A stretch of DNA of 64,000 bases, from positions 248,001 through 312,000 of the forward strand of contig CBDCAU010000001.1 in NCBI GenBank assembly GCA_965214115.1, given 5' to 3'. The DNA comes from Owenweeksia sp965214115. GTDB taxonomy: Bacteria; Bacteroidota; Bacteroidia; Flavobacteriales; Schleiferiaceae. Of this stretch, positions 25,172 through 32,995 are shown one piece after another (within the stretch, counting starts at the first letter, position 1; every line of letters starts with the position of its first letter). A model generated the notes under the pieces. That model did no database searches. It saw nothing but the letters and a program-made list of their open reading frames with translations, and was not told the origin of the DNA. The position numbers and the translations under genes are program-made.

Positions 25172-26686
25172 TTGAAAACAACTCGCAGCAGTTTCGCTAC
25201 TCTCGCCGCCACCATCTTGCCGTTGGCGGGAATTTTTGCCCAATCCGAACCCACGGACACCCTCGAAATTTCGTCCGAAAAGGTAGACTTGGGCGCCATT
25301 TCATTATTGGACGACCCCTTCGCAAAACGCCTCGACAGTCTGATTGACGTCAGCTTTTTCGTGCCGCGCAACAATGTGGAAGACACCAAGGAATTTACCT
25401 CCACCGAGGGCACAGAAAATTACCTCGCCCCCGATTTTCCAGATTCCGTTTACCAACAACGCCTCGCCGATCTGGACGCGCTCTCCCCGCTGGCGCTGGA
25501 TTTCAACAATTATGTAAAAGCCTACATCGACGTGTATGGCAAAAAACGCCGCGAGCAGGTTTCGCGGATGTTGGGCCTTTCGCAATATTATTTCCCGATG
25601 TTTGAGGAAGCGCTGGACCGCCACAATATGCCGCTGGAACTGAAATATCTGGCCATCGTGGAATCGGCGCTCAACCCGAAAGCGCGCAGCCGCGTGGGCG
25701 CCACCGGACTGTGGCAATTTATGTATGCCACGGGAAAAATGAACGGCCTGCAAGTTTCTTCATACGTGGACGAGCGCAGCGACCCGCTGCAAGCCACCGA
25801 GGCCGCTTGCCAATATCTGCAAAAACTCTATTCCATTTTTGGCGATTGGAACCTCGCGCTGGCGGCCTACAACAGCGGCCCCGGCAACGTGAACAAAGCG
25901 ATTCGCCGCAGCGGCGGCAAACGCGATTATTGGGAAATCCGGCCGTACTTGCCGCGCGAAACTGCCGGTTACGTCCCCGCTTTCATCGCCGTGAATTATA
26001 TTATGAACCACGCCGCCGACCACGCCATTTATCCCACCGAACTGAAACTGTCTTATTTTCAGACGGATACCATTTCCATCCGCGAAAAAATCAGCTTCGC
26101 GCAGATTTCAAACCTCATCAACGTGTCGGAAGAGGAACTGGAATTTTTGAATCCTTCTTATAGATATAAAGTGATTCCGAAACGGGCGGACGACCCGTAT
26201 AAATTGGTGCTGCCGTCGCAAAAGGCGGGGCTGTTCACTTTGCACGAAGATTCGATTTACGTGTTGGCTTTGGCCGATTTTGAGCAGAACGCCGAGGAGC
26301 AGCCGGAGGAAACTTCGGTGCCGGAAAAAACCTACCACACCGTGCGGCGCGGCGAATCGTTGGGCGTAATTGCGGAACGTTACGGGGTGGGCGTTTCCAG
26401 CCTCAAACGTTGGAACGGGATGCGCGGCACCACGATTCGGCCGGGGCAGCGACTGGCGGTGTATCCTAAAAAAATGCCGGCCACCGCTTCGGCTTCCAAA
26501 CCCGCGCCAGCCAGCAAAAATTCCGATGGCAGCGTGACCCACAAAGTGCGCAGCGGCGAAAGTTTTTACAGCATCGCCAAACGCTACCCCGGCATCAGCG
26601 CGGCCAATATTATGAAATGGAACAGCATCACCAACGCACGCAGCTTGCGGGTGGGGATGCTCCTCAAAATTTTTCCAAGTAATTGA
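25172..26686 (+). CDS. Membrane-bound lytic transglycosylase with two LysM domains (TTG start)
   Basis: A 504-residue MltD-type enzyme that cleaves the glycan strand of peptidoglycan. The signal peptide is MKTTRSSFATLAATILPLAG when translation starts at TTG 25172. The SLT domain (about residues 150-300) shows LPLELKYLAIVESALNPKA with the catalytic Glu, GLWQFMYATGK, and LALAAYNSGPGNVNKAIRR. Two LysM domains follow (TYHTVRRGESLGVIAERYGV and THKVRSGESFYSIAKRYPG), which bind peptidoglycan. The longer reading from 25034 also lacks an ATG and gives no signal peptide at its start. The next gene overlaps its stop. Confidence 0.9.
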   Translation: MKTTRSSFATLAATILPLAGIFAQSEPTDTLEISSEKVDLGAISLLDDPFAKRLDSLIDVSFFVPRNNVEDTKEFTSTEGTENYLAPDFPDSVYQQRLADLDALSPLALDFNNYVKAYIDVYGKKRREQVSRMLGLSQYYFPMFEEALDRHNMPLELKYLAIVESALNPKARSRVGATGLWQFMYATGKMNGLQVSSYVDERSDPLQATEAACQYLQKLYSIFGDWNLALAAYNSGPGNVNKAIRRSGGKRDYWEIRPYLPRETAGYVPAFIAVNYIMNHAADHAIYPTELKLSYFQTDTISIREKISFAQISNLINVSEEELEFLNPSYRYKVIPKRADDPYKLVLPSQKAGLFTLHEDSIYVLALADFEQNAEEQPEETSVPEKTYHTVRRGESLGVIAERYGVGVSSLKRWNGMRGTTIRPGQRLAVYPKKMPATASASKPAPASKNSDGSVTHKVRSGESFYSIAKRYPGISAANIMKWNSITNARSLRVGMLLKIFPSN

Positions 26687-27672
26687 AATTTGTTTCTAAA
26701 ATCTTTTGCCTCAGCTTGTTGGCCGCTTTCGCGGGATGTAATAATGTGGAAGACAGCGCTTATTTTAAAGACGTAAAACCCAAAAGCAATGGCGGGCGGC
26801 TGGACATTATCGTAGTAGCGGAAGAAGCCATTTGGACGGACATTGCTGGGGAAACGCTGCGGAAATATTTCGCGAAAGCCCAGCCGGGGCTACCGCAGGG
26901 CGAGGCGCTTTTCAACGTGCGGCAGGTGACGCCTAAGCAGTTCAACAAATTGTTGCGCCATTCCCGCAACCTTATTTTTTTGGAAATCGACAGCGGCGCG
27001 GCGGATTTGGATTACAAACGAAATGTATATGCCAAGCCGCAATTAGTTGCGAAAATTTCCGCCCAAAGTGAAAGAGATTTGGCGAAATTTATCAACCAAA
27101 AAGGTAAAAAAATGGCCACTACTTTCCGTGACAGCGAAGTACGCCATTGGACGAAAAAAATTATCGTAAAATCACAACCCCTTCCTAATACATTGAAACA
27201 GCATAATGTTTCGATGCAAATTCCACCGCAATTTGAACTTGAAATCGAACAAGAGAATCTATTGGTTTTTTGGAACAAAACCTTAAAATCCGACCAAGGG
27301 ATTTTGATTCATTTTGCGCCCATATCCGATGATGAAGTTATCCTCGGAAACGACATCATCCCGCTGCGCGACAGCCTGACAGAATTGTACGTCCCCGGCG
27401 ACCGCGAGGGCAGCTATATGGTGGTGGAAGATTATATCCCGCCGACCGTTTCGCAGACGGAAATCGACGGGCAGTTCGCCTTGGAAACCCGCGGCCTGTG
27501 GCGGACGGAGGGCGATTTTATGGGCGGGGCTTTTATCAGTTACACAGTTTATGATGAGATTCACAATCAACGGATTACGCTCGATGCGTTTCTCTACGCG
27601 CCGGAGCTGAAAAAGCGGAATTTGATGCTGGAATTGGAGGTAGTTTTGAAGACGTTGGAAATTGAAAATTGA
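26683..27672 (+). CDS. DUF4837 family lipoprotein (TTG start)
   Basis: A 329-residue lipoprotein (KFVSKIFCLSLLAAFAGC) of a Bacteroidota-specific family of unknown function, DUF4837: FKDVKPKSNGGRLDIIVVAE near residues 28-47 and GLWRTEGDFMGGAFISYTVYD near the C-terminus are characteristic. The start is TTG, and TTGA overlaps the stop of mltD, implying coupled translation and perhaps a shared cell-wall role. A palindrome (27677-27694) lies right after the stop. Confidence 0.8.
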   Translation: MKFVSKIFCLSLLAAFAGCNNVEDSAYFKDVKPKSNGGRLDIIVVAEEAIWTDIAGETLRKYFAKAQPGLPQGEALFNVRQVTPKQFNKLLRHSRNLIFLEIDSGAADLDYKRNVYAKPQLVAKISAQSERDLAKFINQKGKKMATTFRDSEVRHWTKKIIVKSQPLPNTLKQHNVSMQIPPQFELEIEQENLLVFWNKTLKSDQGILIHFAPISDDEVILGNDIIPLRDSLTELYVPGDREGSYMVVEDYIPPTVSQTEIDGQFALETRGLWRTEGDFMGGAFISYTVYDEIHNQRITLDAFLYAPELKKRNLMLELEVVLKTLEIEN

Positions 27673-27676
27673 TTCG

Positions 27677-27694
27677 TCCCGATAATTATCGGGA
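27677..27694. repeat. Palindromic repeat TCCCGATAATTATCGGGA
   Basis: A perfect 18-bp palindrome, flanked by further pairing (TTCGTC / GACGAA with one bulged A), 4 bp after the DUF4837 stop. It shares the TCCCG...CGGGA frame with palindromes in the tRNA-Asn array and at 55697-55712. It may also serve as a terminator. Confidence 0.75.
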
Positions 27695-27762
27695 GACGAA
27701 TTACGATTTTTGGAAATCCTTAAAACCAACAATCTGTTTTGTAAAGCTGAAAACTTTAAGGT

Positions 27763-28218
27763 ATGCATCTTCCAAAATATCCTACTAAAGCAAATGAGAA
27801 AAAAGATGTGTTCACGTTTGTCAGCGAAGGGCCGAATGGAAGAATTAAAAAGATGGTGAAATTTAGCACTACCTATTTAAAGGGATTTTACAATTTGGGC
27901 TTCGGCGATGCCATTTCCGGTACTGAAAATATAGATGACTTGGTCATTTCAAACAATGGCGATAGCGAAAAAGTATTGGCCACGGTAATGGCTGCGGTTT
28001 ACGCTTTTACCGAAAAATATCCGAACAGCTATGTTTATGCCACAGAAAGTACCCCCGCGCGTACGCGGCTTTACCGCATTGGGATTTCAAAATTTTATGA
28101 TGATGCCAGCGAAACTTTTGATATATTTGGGTTGATTGAACAGGATTGGATTCCTTTTGAGCAAGGAATAAATTATGAAGGCTTTTTAATACGGCGAAAA
28201 TATCTTGATTATGAATAA
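27763..28218 (+). CDS. Small protein of DUF6934 type
   Basis: A 151-residue cytoplasmic protein. Its pattern (a Tyr/Phe-rich first half, LVISNNGDSEKVLATVMAAV, SYVYATESTPARTRLYRIGI, and a C-terminal FLIRRK) matches a family of small Bacteroidota proteins that I believe is DUF6934; the assignment is from memory. Members are usually followed by a second very small gene, as here. Function is unknown; the context suggests a toxin-antitoxin-like pair. Confidence 0.6.
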   Translation: MHLPKYPTKANEKKDVFTFVSEGPNGRIKKMVKFSTTYLKGFYNLGFGDAISGTENIDDLVISNNGDSEKVLATVMAAVYAFTEKYPNSYVYATESTPARTRLYRIGISKFYDDASETFDIFGLIEQDWIPFEQGINYEGFLIRRKYLDYE

Positions 28219-28369
28219 AAAAAATGATGGAAATAAACAACGAATGCCTATCATAGAAATAGACAAATCGCTGGATAAATATTCGGATATGCCCTTGTTT
28301 CAGGAGAAAGTGGATAAAGCCAATCGCGTATTGAAAGAAGTGGGTCTGCCAAAAAAAGAAAAGGTTTAA
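28211..28369 (+). CDS. Very small partner protein (52 residues)
   Basis: An open frame starting at ATG 28211 inside the end of the preceding gene (8-bp overlap) and ending at TAA 28367-28369. The product (MNKKNDGNKQRMPIIEIDKS then LDKYSDMPLFQEKVDKANRV, ending LPKKEKV) is basic and probably helical. The overlap and the pairing seen in relatives of the upstream gene support it as a real gene. It could be the antitoxin-like half of the pair. Confidence 0.6.
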   Translation: MNKKNDGNKQRMPIIEIDKSLDKYSDMPLFQEKVDKANRVLKEVGLPKKEKV

Positions 28370-28465
28370 AACTAAACGATGGGGGGCTTCTTTTCTAATC
28401 GAGAGAGGGTTTGGTTTCTCATTCAGTTTCCCTCTTTTTCTTCCACTATTTTTGATAAAACTTTT

Positions 28466-28684
28466 ATGATGGATTTTCGAGAAAAAATAGTTTCTGTTGC
28501 TGGAAGAATACTGGGAAAACCCACCATCAAAGGCACGCCGATTATGGTGGAATTGGTTCTGCAGAAATTCGCAAGGGGCTTTTACACGGATGAAATCTTG
28601 GAGATGTACCCTAAATTAAAAATAGAGGATTTGGACCCGGCAATTGCACTACTAAAAAAAATAACCTTGGGAAAAAATAATTAA
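28466..28684 (+). CDS. DUF433 family protein (antitoxin-like)
   Basis: A 72-residue protein with the DUF433 signature: ILGKPTIKGTPIMVELVLQK and a C-terminal helical part with the YPKLKIEDLDPAIALL motif. DUF433 proteins are winged HTH antitoxins that normally precede a PIN-like (DUF5615) toxin gene. Here the next gene is DUF4160 instead, 2 bp away, so the pairing is unusual. Tandem ATGs at 28466 and 28469 are both possible starts; the frame extends upstream without a better one. Confidence 0.82.
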   Translation: MMDFREKIVSVAGRILGKPTIKGTPIMVELVLQKFARGFYTDEILEMYPKLKIEDLDPAIALLKKITLGKNN

Positions 28685-28686
28685 AA

Positions 28687-28989
28687 ATGCCCAAGATTTA
28701 TGAATATTTGGGAATCGCTATCTATTTCTTTGCGAATGAACACGAGCCGATTCACGTTCACGGAAAGTACGGCGAATTTGAGAGTAAGGCTGAATTCGAT
28801 ATCAGCAATGGTAAAATTGTCAAAATCACCGTCAAAAAGATTAAAAAGAAGAGGCCCCTCAAAGGAAAAATACTGAGAGACTTCGAAATATTTGTGAATG
28901 AATATGGAGAAGAAATCGTGGAAAAATGGAATTTATTTTTCAGCGGAAAGGCGGACTTTAACTGTGAAAAAATAACCAAAAGAATCTAA
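28687..28989 (+). CDS. DUF4160 family protein
   Basis: A 100-residue protein of the DUF4160 family: MPKIYEYLGIAIYFFANEHE, then PIHVHGKYGEFESKAEFDI. The His-rich EPIHVHGKYG motif is the family hallmark. DUF4160 and DUF2442 genes are regularly paired and are thought to form a toxin-antitoxin-like module; activity is unproven. It lies 2 bp after DUF433 and 2 bp before DUF2442. Confidence 0.85.
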   Translation: MPKIYEYLGIAIYFFANEHEPIHVHGKYGEFESKAEFDISNGKIVKITVKKIKKKRPLKGKILRDFEIFVNEYGEEIVEKWNLFFSGKADFNCEKITKRI

Positions 28990-28991
28990 CA

Positions 28992-29315
28992 ATGAGAGTG
29001 ATAGTGGAATACGACGAAAACGAAGAAATTGATGATAGCGAGGTTTGTTCCGTTACCGATGCTCATTACATCGGCGATTTCGCCATCCGCGTTTTCTTTT
29101 CGGATGGCCATCAGAAACTGGTGGATTTCAAACCTTTTTTGGAGCAACGGCGGCATCCCAGCTTTGAAAAATATCTGAATGAAAAAGTGTTTCAAACGTT
29201 TGAAATTGTGGATGGCAATTTGAACTGGAACGATTATGAAATGATTTTCCATCTGGAAGATTTGTATGAGAACGATATTTTGAGGGAAGGCGTTTCGGAA
29301 ACCGTGGATGCTTGA
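28992..29315 (+). CDS. DUF2442 family protein
   Basis: A 107-residue protein with the DUF2442 pattern: a short N-terminal strand, VTDAHYIGDFAIRVFFSDG, VDFKPFL, and near the end LNWNDYEMIFHLEDLY, where Bacteroidota members have the 'W.. ..D..PE.LY'-like motif. It is the partner of the DUF4160 gene just before. The 3' end faces recO, with 24 bp between. Confidence 0.82.
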   Translation: MRVIVEYDENEEIDDSEVCSVTDAHYIGDFAIRVFFSDGHQKLVDFKPFLEQRRHPSFEKYLNEKVFQTFEIVDGNLNWNDYEMIFHLEDLYENDILREGVSETVDA

Positions 29316-29339
29316 CGTTTATAGAAGTCGCAAACGCTG

Positions 29340-30062
29340 TTAGGTCAACACCGCCCGAATCACTTCCAAACTTTTCAGTTTCTGGAAATCCCGAACGTGG
29401 AGGCGGTAAAATTGAAGCAAGGTTTCCAACAAAAAATTCCGTTCGTTTTTTATAAACAATATTTCTGCATTTTTTCCCATCGAAAAATCCTGCAGTTTCT
29501 GCCATATCGCAGTTTCTTTTTTTTCTAAAAAATGCGGGTGGTGCGGTTCACTTTTTAAATAAACCCCGTTCATCAAATCGAAATAGTTTTTCCCTTCCGA
29601 AAACTGTTCTGGGGCAAATCCCAAAAAATGGGTGAGGCGGAACATCATTTTGATATGAAAATGAGCCAGCCCGGTATGCATTCCATCTAAATCAAGAAAC
29701 GATTTTGATAAAAACTGAAAAAGCTTGGGATCGGGTGAATCTTCCTGCAAAAGTTGGCCGAGCAATTCCGCCAAGAAAATCGCCAAACTCGATTTAATCG
29801 GATGAAAGGGAATTTCCTGATACGGATGTTCCACCGAAACTTCCTTGATGCGCTGGATTTCCCCTTTGGAATTTTCATAAAAAACCAACTGCAGCTGACT
29901 GAGCGGCTGGATGAGCGCAGGTTTCAAAACCGCTTTTTTGGAACGCCCGCCACTGGCGATAAACGTTTTCCGCCCGAAGTTTTCCGTAAACGTTTTCAAG
30001 ATAACGGAACTGTCGCCATATTTCACCGAGCCGAGGACGAGGGCGGCGGTCTTGGCCAGCAT
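29340..30062 (-). CDS. recO: DNA repair protein RecO
   Basis: A 240-residue RecO, the RecFOR-pathway mediator that helps load RecA on SSB-coated DNA. The N-terminal OB fold (TAALVLGSVKYGDSSVILKT, FTENFGRKTFIASG) is typical, followed by the helical C-terminal domain. The zinc-binding cysteines of some RecO proteins are absent, which is usual in Bacteroidota. It lies 2 bp after porZ on the same strand. Bacteroidota often have recO next to porZ. Confidence 0.9.
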   Translation of the reverse strand: MLAKTAALVLGSVKYGDSSVILKTFTENFGRKTFIASGGRSKKAVLKPALIQPLSQLQLVFYENSKGEIQRIKEVSVEHPYQEIPFHPIKSSLAIFLAELLGQLLQEDSPDPKLFQFLSKSFLDLDGMHTGLAHFHIKMMFRLTHFLGFAPEQFSEGKNYFDLMNGVYLKSEPHHPHFLEKKETAIWQKLQDFSMGKNAEILFIKNERNFLLETLLQFYRLHVRDFQKLKSLEVIRAVLT

Positions 30063-30064
30063 AT

Positions 30065-32356
30065 CTAATTGACGATCAGGATTTTGGCCACGGCGGTTTG
30101 GCTGCCCAAATCATTGGTGATGTAGGCCAAATACACGCCGCTGGTCACCCGCTCGCCGTTGAATTTATTGCCGCTCCACAGGGCTTGCCCGCCTTCCGCC
30201 ACGGTTTCAAAAACGAGGTTGCCTTCCACGTCCGTGATTTTCACTTGCGCATTGGTCACCAAACCGCGAATCAAAATCGGGCCGGAATAGCCCGGCTCCA
30301 CGGGGTTGGGGTAGGCAAAAACATCTTGGTGCGATTCCGCGCCGGCGGTGGCCTCGCCTTGGTACGAAACCAACCCTTGGTCGGTGGCGAAAAAAACCAT
30401 CCCCGTTACGTCGTTGATTTCGATGTCCAGCACATTGTCGCTGGGCAGGGGACTGTTGGCGCGGGTAAAATGTTTCTCTTGGATTTTGCCATTGGCCGAA
30501 GTGTAAAACACGCCGCTGCCCGCCGTGGCAAACCATTTTTTGTTGCTGCCGTCCACTTCAATATCGTTGATAATCTGTGCGCCCAGCACCCGCTCGCCCG
30601 CGCTGTCGCCGTCTTCATCAATCACGATAATCTGTGCGTCGAAACTGCGGTTCGGCTCGAAAATGTTTTGCGGGCTGTACAAAACGGCCATCCCCTCGTT
30701 GGTGCCAATCCAGATTTCTCCGTCCAAATCTTCCGCGAAAGCGAGGATGGCATTGGAAGGCAAATTGCCTTGGCCTTCCACCGTCCCCAATTTGCGGGGG
30801 CTGCCAATCACCTCGCCCTCCTCATTGGATGGCACCACCACTATGCCCTCGCTACGGGTTTGTAGCCATATCTGGTTTTGGGTAGTGAAAAGTACATCCT
30901 TGACGGAAGTGCCGCTGCTGGTGGCCGATCCCAGCGAAAACGATTCGATGGTGCCGTCGGCGCGGATGACGCCCAACGGCTTGTCGGTAAGGCTGTTAGA
31001 AAACCAAATATCGCCGGCGGGGCTGGCCGAAAAGCCGCCCACGCGATGGTTGCCCCCGCCGCCGATGGACGGGAACGCCCCGTTGGTGGTGGCCTCGTTG
31101 AAAATTTGGATGTAATTGCCGTCCTGAAATTCGAGGATGCCGTTGCCATAAGAAGCGGCGTAAATATGCTGCGGATCGGCGGGATCGGAAATCATCGCCA
31201 CGATGTCTTTGTAATCTTCAAACTCTTCGTTTTCAATGTTTTCCCACGAAAAATCGCGCAGGATGGAAAGGCCGTCGTTGTTGAACTGCGGCCCCCACAC
31301 CTCGCTAAGGGCGCCGGGGGAGAGCAGCAGTTTTTCGCCGTCGTGGTGCATTTCCAATACGTTTTTGGAAACCAAGCTATTGGGCGTATGGTCGATGGCA
31401 AAAATCTGAAAACCTTCCACCAGCGCGCGGCCGAGGTCGGCCACAAAAAGCTGGTCGCCGGCGGGGGTAAGCACGGCCACGCTGGGGTTCATATCTTCGG
31501 AAAGATTGAAAACAAAAGAAAAATTGGGGCGGTAGGCGCGGGCGCTGAAAACATTGCAAACGGTAAGCGCGCCGTGGCTTTCGCGCAGGTCGCGGTTGCC
31601 GCTCAGGGCTATCTGGGCGGCGTGTTGCCATTGCCCGCTTTCGCGGAAAAAAACCGAATCTGAAACGGGCGGCGAAGGCTGGTTCACGAAAATCTTGTTG
31701 TCGAACCACGCCACTTCATTTATAAAATCAGGAAAGCGCGGTACGGTGCGCCAGCTCCCGAAAAAAGCGAGCTGCGACTGGCGGCTGGCCACGCGCAGCC
31801 CTTCGTCGGTGGCGGCAAAAATCGAGTCGGGCGACAGCACCAAATCATTCACCGCCAAGGTTTTCCCGTTGTCGCCGATGACCCACGTTTCGCGCACGAT
31901 GTCGGTTTGCAAATCGTAGGTCACGATGCCAAAATCCGTACAGAAATACGCCAGGTCGCCCGCTGCCACCACTTTGTTGATGCGCTTCAAGCCCGCGAAA
32001 TTCCCTGAAATGCGGATGTCGTTCACGTTGCGCACCCGTTCGCCGATGAGCAAATCCGCATTGCCGTTTTGGTAGCCGATCACCAAGAGTTGCTGCGCGT
32101 CCGCCCAAGCAATGCTGGTAATCCCCACGTCGCTCAGCCCGTTTACCTTGGAAAACCGCTGGATGGTTTTTTCGGCATTGTCATAAATGAAAAGGCCCTG
32201 CTCGGCGGCCACGTAAACTAAGCCGTTCGCCTCTTGGAGGTCAATGCCGCTTTGGTAGGGCAGGTGGTCCACCCACACGCCGATATCGGCAGTGGACTGG
32301 GAAAAAAGGGCGGGGGACGAAAAGACCAAAAAGGCCAGCGCGAAAACGTGTTTCAT
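30065..32356 (-). CDS. porZ: PorZ, type IX secretion surface component
   Basis: A 763-residue secreted protein. The signal peptide is MKHVFALAFLVFSSPALFSQ. Two beta-propellers of the two-component-regulator-propeller kind follow (for example IGVWVDHLPYQSGIDLQEAN, NGLSDVGITSIAW, EDLDGEIWIGTNEGMAVLY). A C-terminal sorting-type Ig-like domain ends the protein (AYPNPVEPGYSGPILIRG, SGVYLAYITND). In Porphyromonas, PorZ sits on the surface and passes A-LPS to the sortase PorU. ATG 32356 is chosen because the longer frame adds residues before the signal peptide. The recO neighbour supports the assignment. Confidence 0.85.
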   Translation of the reverse strand: MKHVFALAFLVFSSPALFSQSTADIGVWVDHLPYQSGIDLQEANGLVYVAAEQGLFIYDNAEKTIQRFSKVNGLSDVGITSIAWADAQQLLVIGYQNGNADLLIGERVRNVNDIRISGNFAGLKRINKVVAAGDLAYFCTDFGIVTYDLQTDIVRETWVIGDNGKTLAVNDLVLSPDSIFAATDEGLRVASRQSQLAFFGSWRTVPRFPDFINEVAWFDNKIFVNQPSPPVSDSVFFRESGQWQHAAQIALSGNRDLRESHGALTVCNVFSARAYRPNFSFVFNLSEDMNPSVAVLTPAGDQLFVADLGRALVEGFQIFAIDHTPNSLVSKNVLEMHHDGEKLLLSPGALSEVWGPQFNNDGLSILRDFSWENIENEEFEDYKDIVAMISDPADPQHIYAASYGNGILEFQDGNYIQIFNEATTNGAFPSIGGGGNHRVGGFSASPAGDIWFSNSLTDKPLGVIRADGTIESFSLGSATSSGTSVKDVLFTTQNQIWLQTRSEGIVVVPSNEEGEVIGSPRKLGTVEGQGNLPSNAILAFAEDLDGEIWIGTNEGMAVLYSPQNIFEPNRSFDAQIIVIDEDGDSAGERVLGAQIINDIEVDGSNKKWFATAGSGVFYTSANGKIQEKHFTRANSPLPSDNVLDIEINDVTGMVFFATDQGLVSYQGEATAGAESHQDVFAYPNPVEPGYSGPILIRGLVTNAQVKITDVEGNLVFETVAEGGQALWSGNKFNGERVTSGVYLAYITNDLGSQTAVAKILIVN

Positions 32357-32488
32357 AAAAATTGGGCGTATCAACGCCAAGGCAAACGCCAAAATTATCC
32401 AAAAATGATGGGCGACGCCAAAATTCCTTGTTCGCGCTTATTCTATCTTTGGCACCCGCTTTTTTATTCTAAAAACAACAGCCCCTGA

Positions 32489-32995
32489 ATGCGCTTTTTC
32501 TTTTTCACAAAAACTTATGTTCCTGCGGTTTTTATGATGATGGGTGTGATGGTTTCCTGCGGTACGGATGCCTTTTACGAAGAGTACATCCCCGTGGAAA
32601 ACGCAAGCTGGCACAAGGACAGCCTCGCGCGCTTTACCATTGAAATAGAAGACACTTCCGTTTTTTACCAAATCAATTGGCACCTGCGCAACAATGACGA
32701 TTATCCGTACAAGAACATTTATTTGTTTCGAAAAATAGAATCGGAACGCGGGCAGGAATTTGAGGACGTGGCGGAATTCCAACTGGCCGACGACTACGGG
32801 AAATGGCTGGGGCGCGGCGTGGGCGAACTAAAAACCAACACTTGGCCGTTCAAGAAACAGCCTTTGAAATTCAAGCAGAAAGGGAATTACACCTTTATTT
32901 TGCAGCAAGCGATGCGCACGGAAAAACTGGCCGGCGTAGAGGACGTGGGGCTGAGCATCATTAAAATTTCCAAAGAAAATGGCGGAGAACAATAA
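32489..32995 (+). CDS. gldH: Gliding motility lipoprotein GldH
   Basis: A 168-residue lipoprotein (lipobox MVSC, Cys24). The pattern DAFYEEYIPVENASWHKDSL, a strand-rich FTIEIEDTSVFYQINWHLRN, and LPYKNIYLF-like NDDYPYKNIYLFRK matches GldH, needed for gliding in flavobacteria and linked to type IX secretion. Its last 17 bases overlap the start of the penicillin-binding protein gene; gldH followed by a PBP1A gene is a recurrent Bacteroidota pair. Confidence 0.85.
   Translation: MRFFFFTKTYVPAVFMMMGVMVSCGTDAFYEEYIPVENASWHKDSLARFTIEIEDTSVFYQINWHLRNNDDYPYKNIYLFRKIESERGQEFEDVAEFQLADDYGKWLGRGVGELKTNTWPFKKQPLKFKQKGNYTFILQQAMRTEKLAGVEDVGLSIIKISKENGGEQ

Noticed and set aside
30098..31663. Long plus-strand frames opposite porZ (255, 196 and 261 codons)
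   Set aside because: Shadows of the propeller-coding strand; they overlap each other in different frames.
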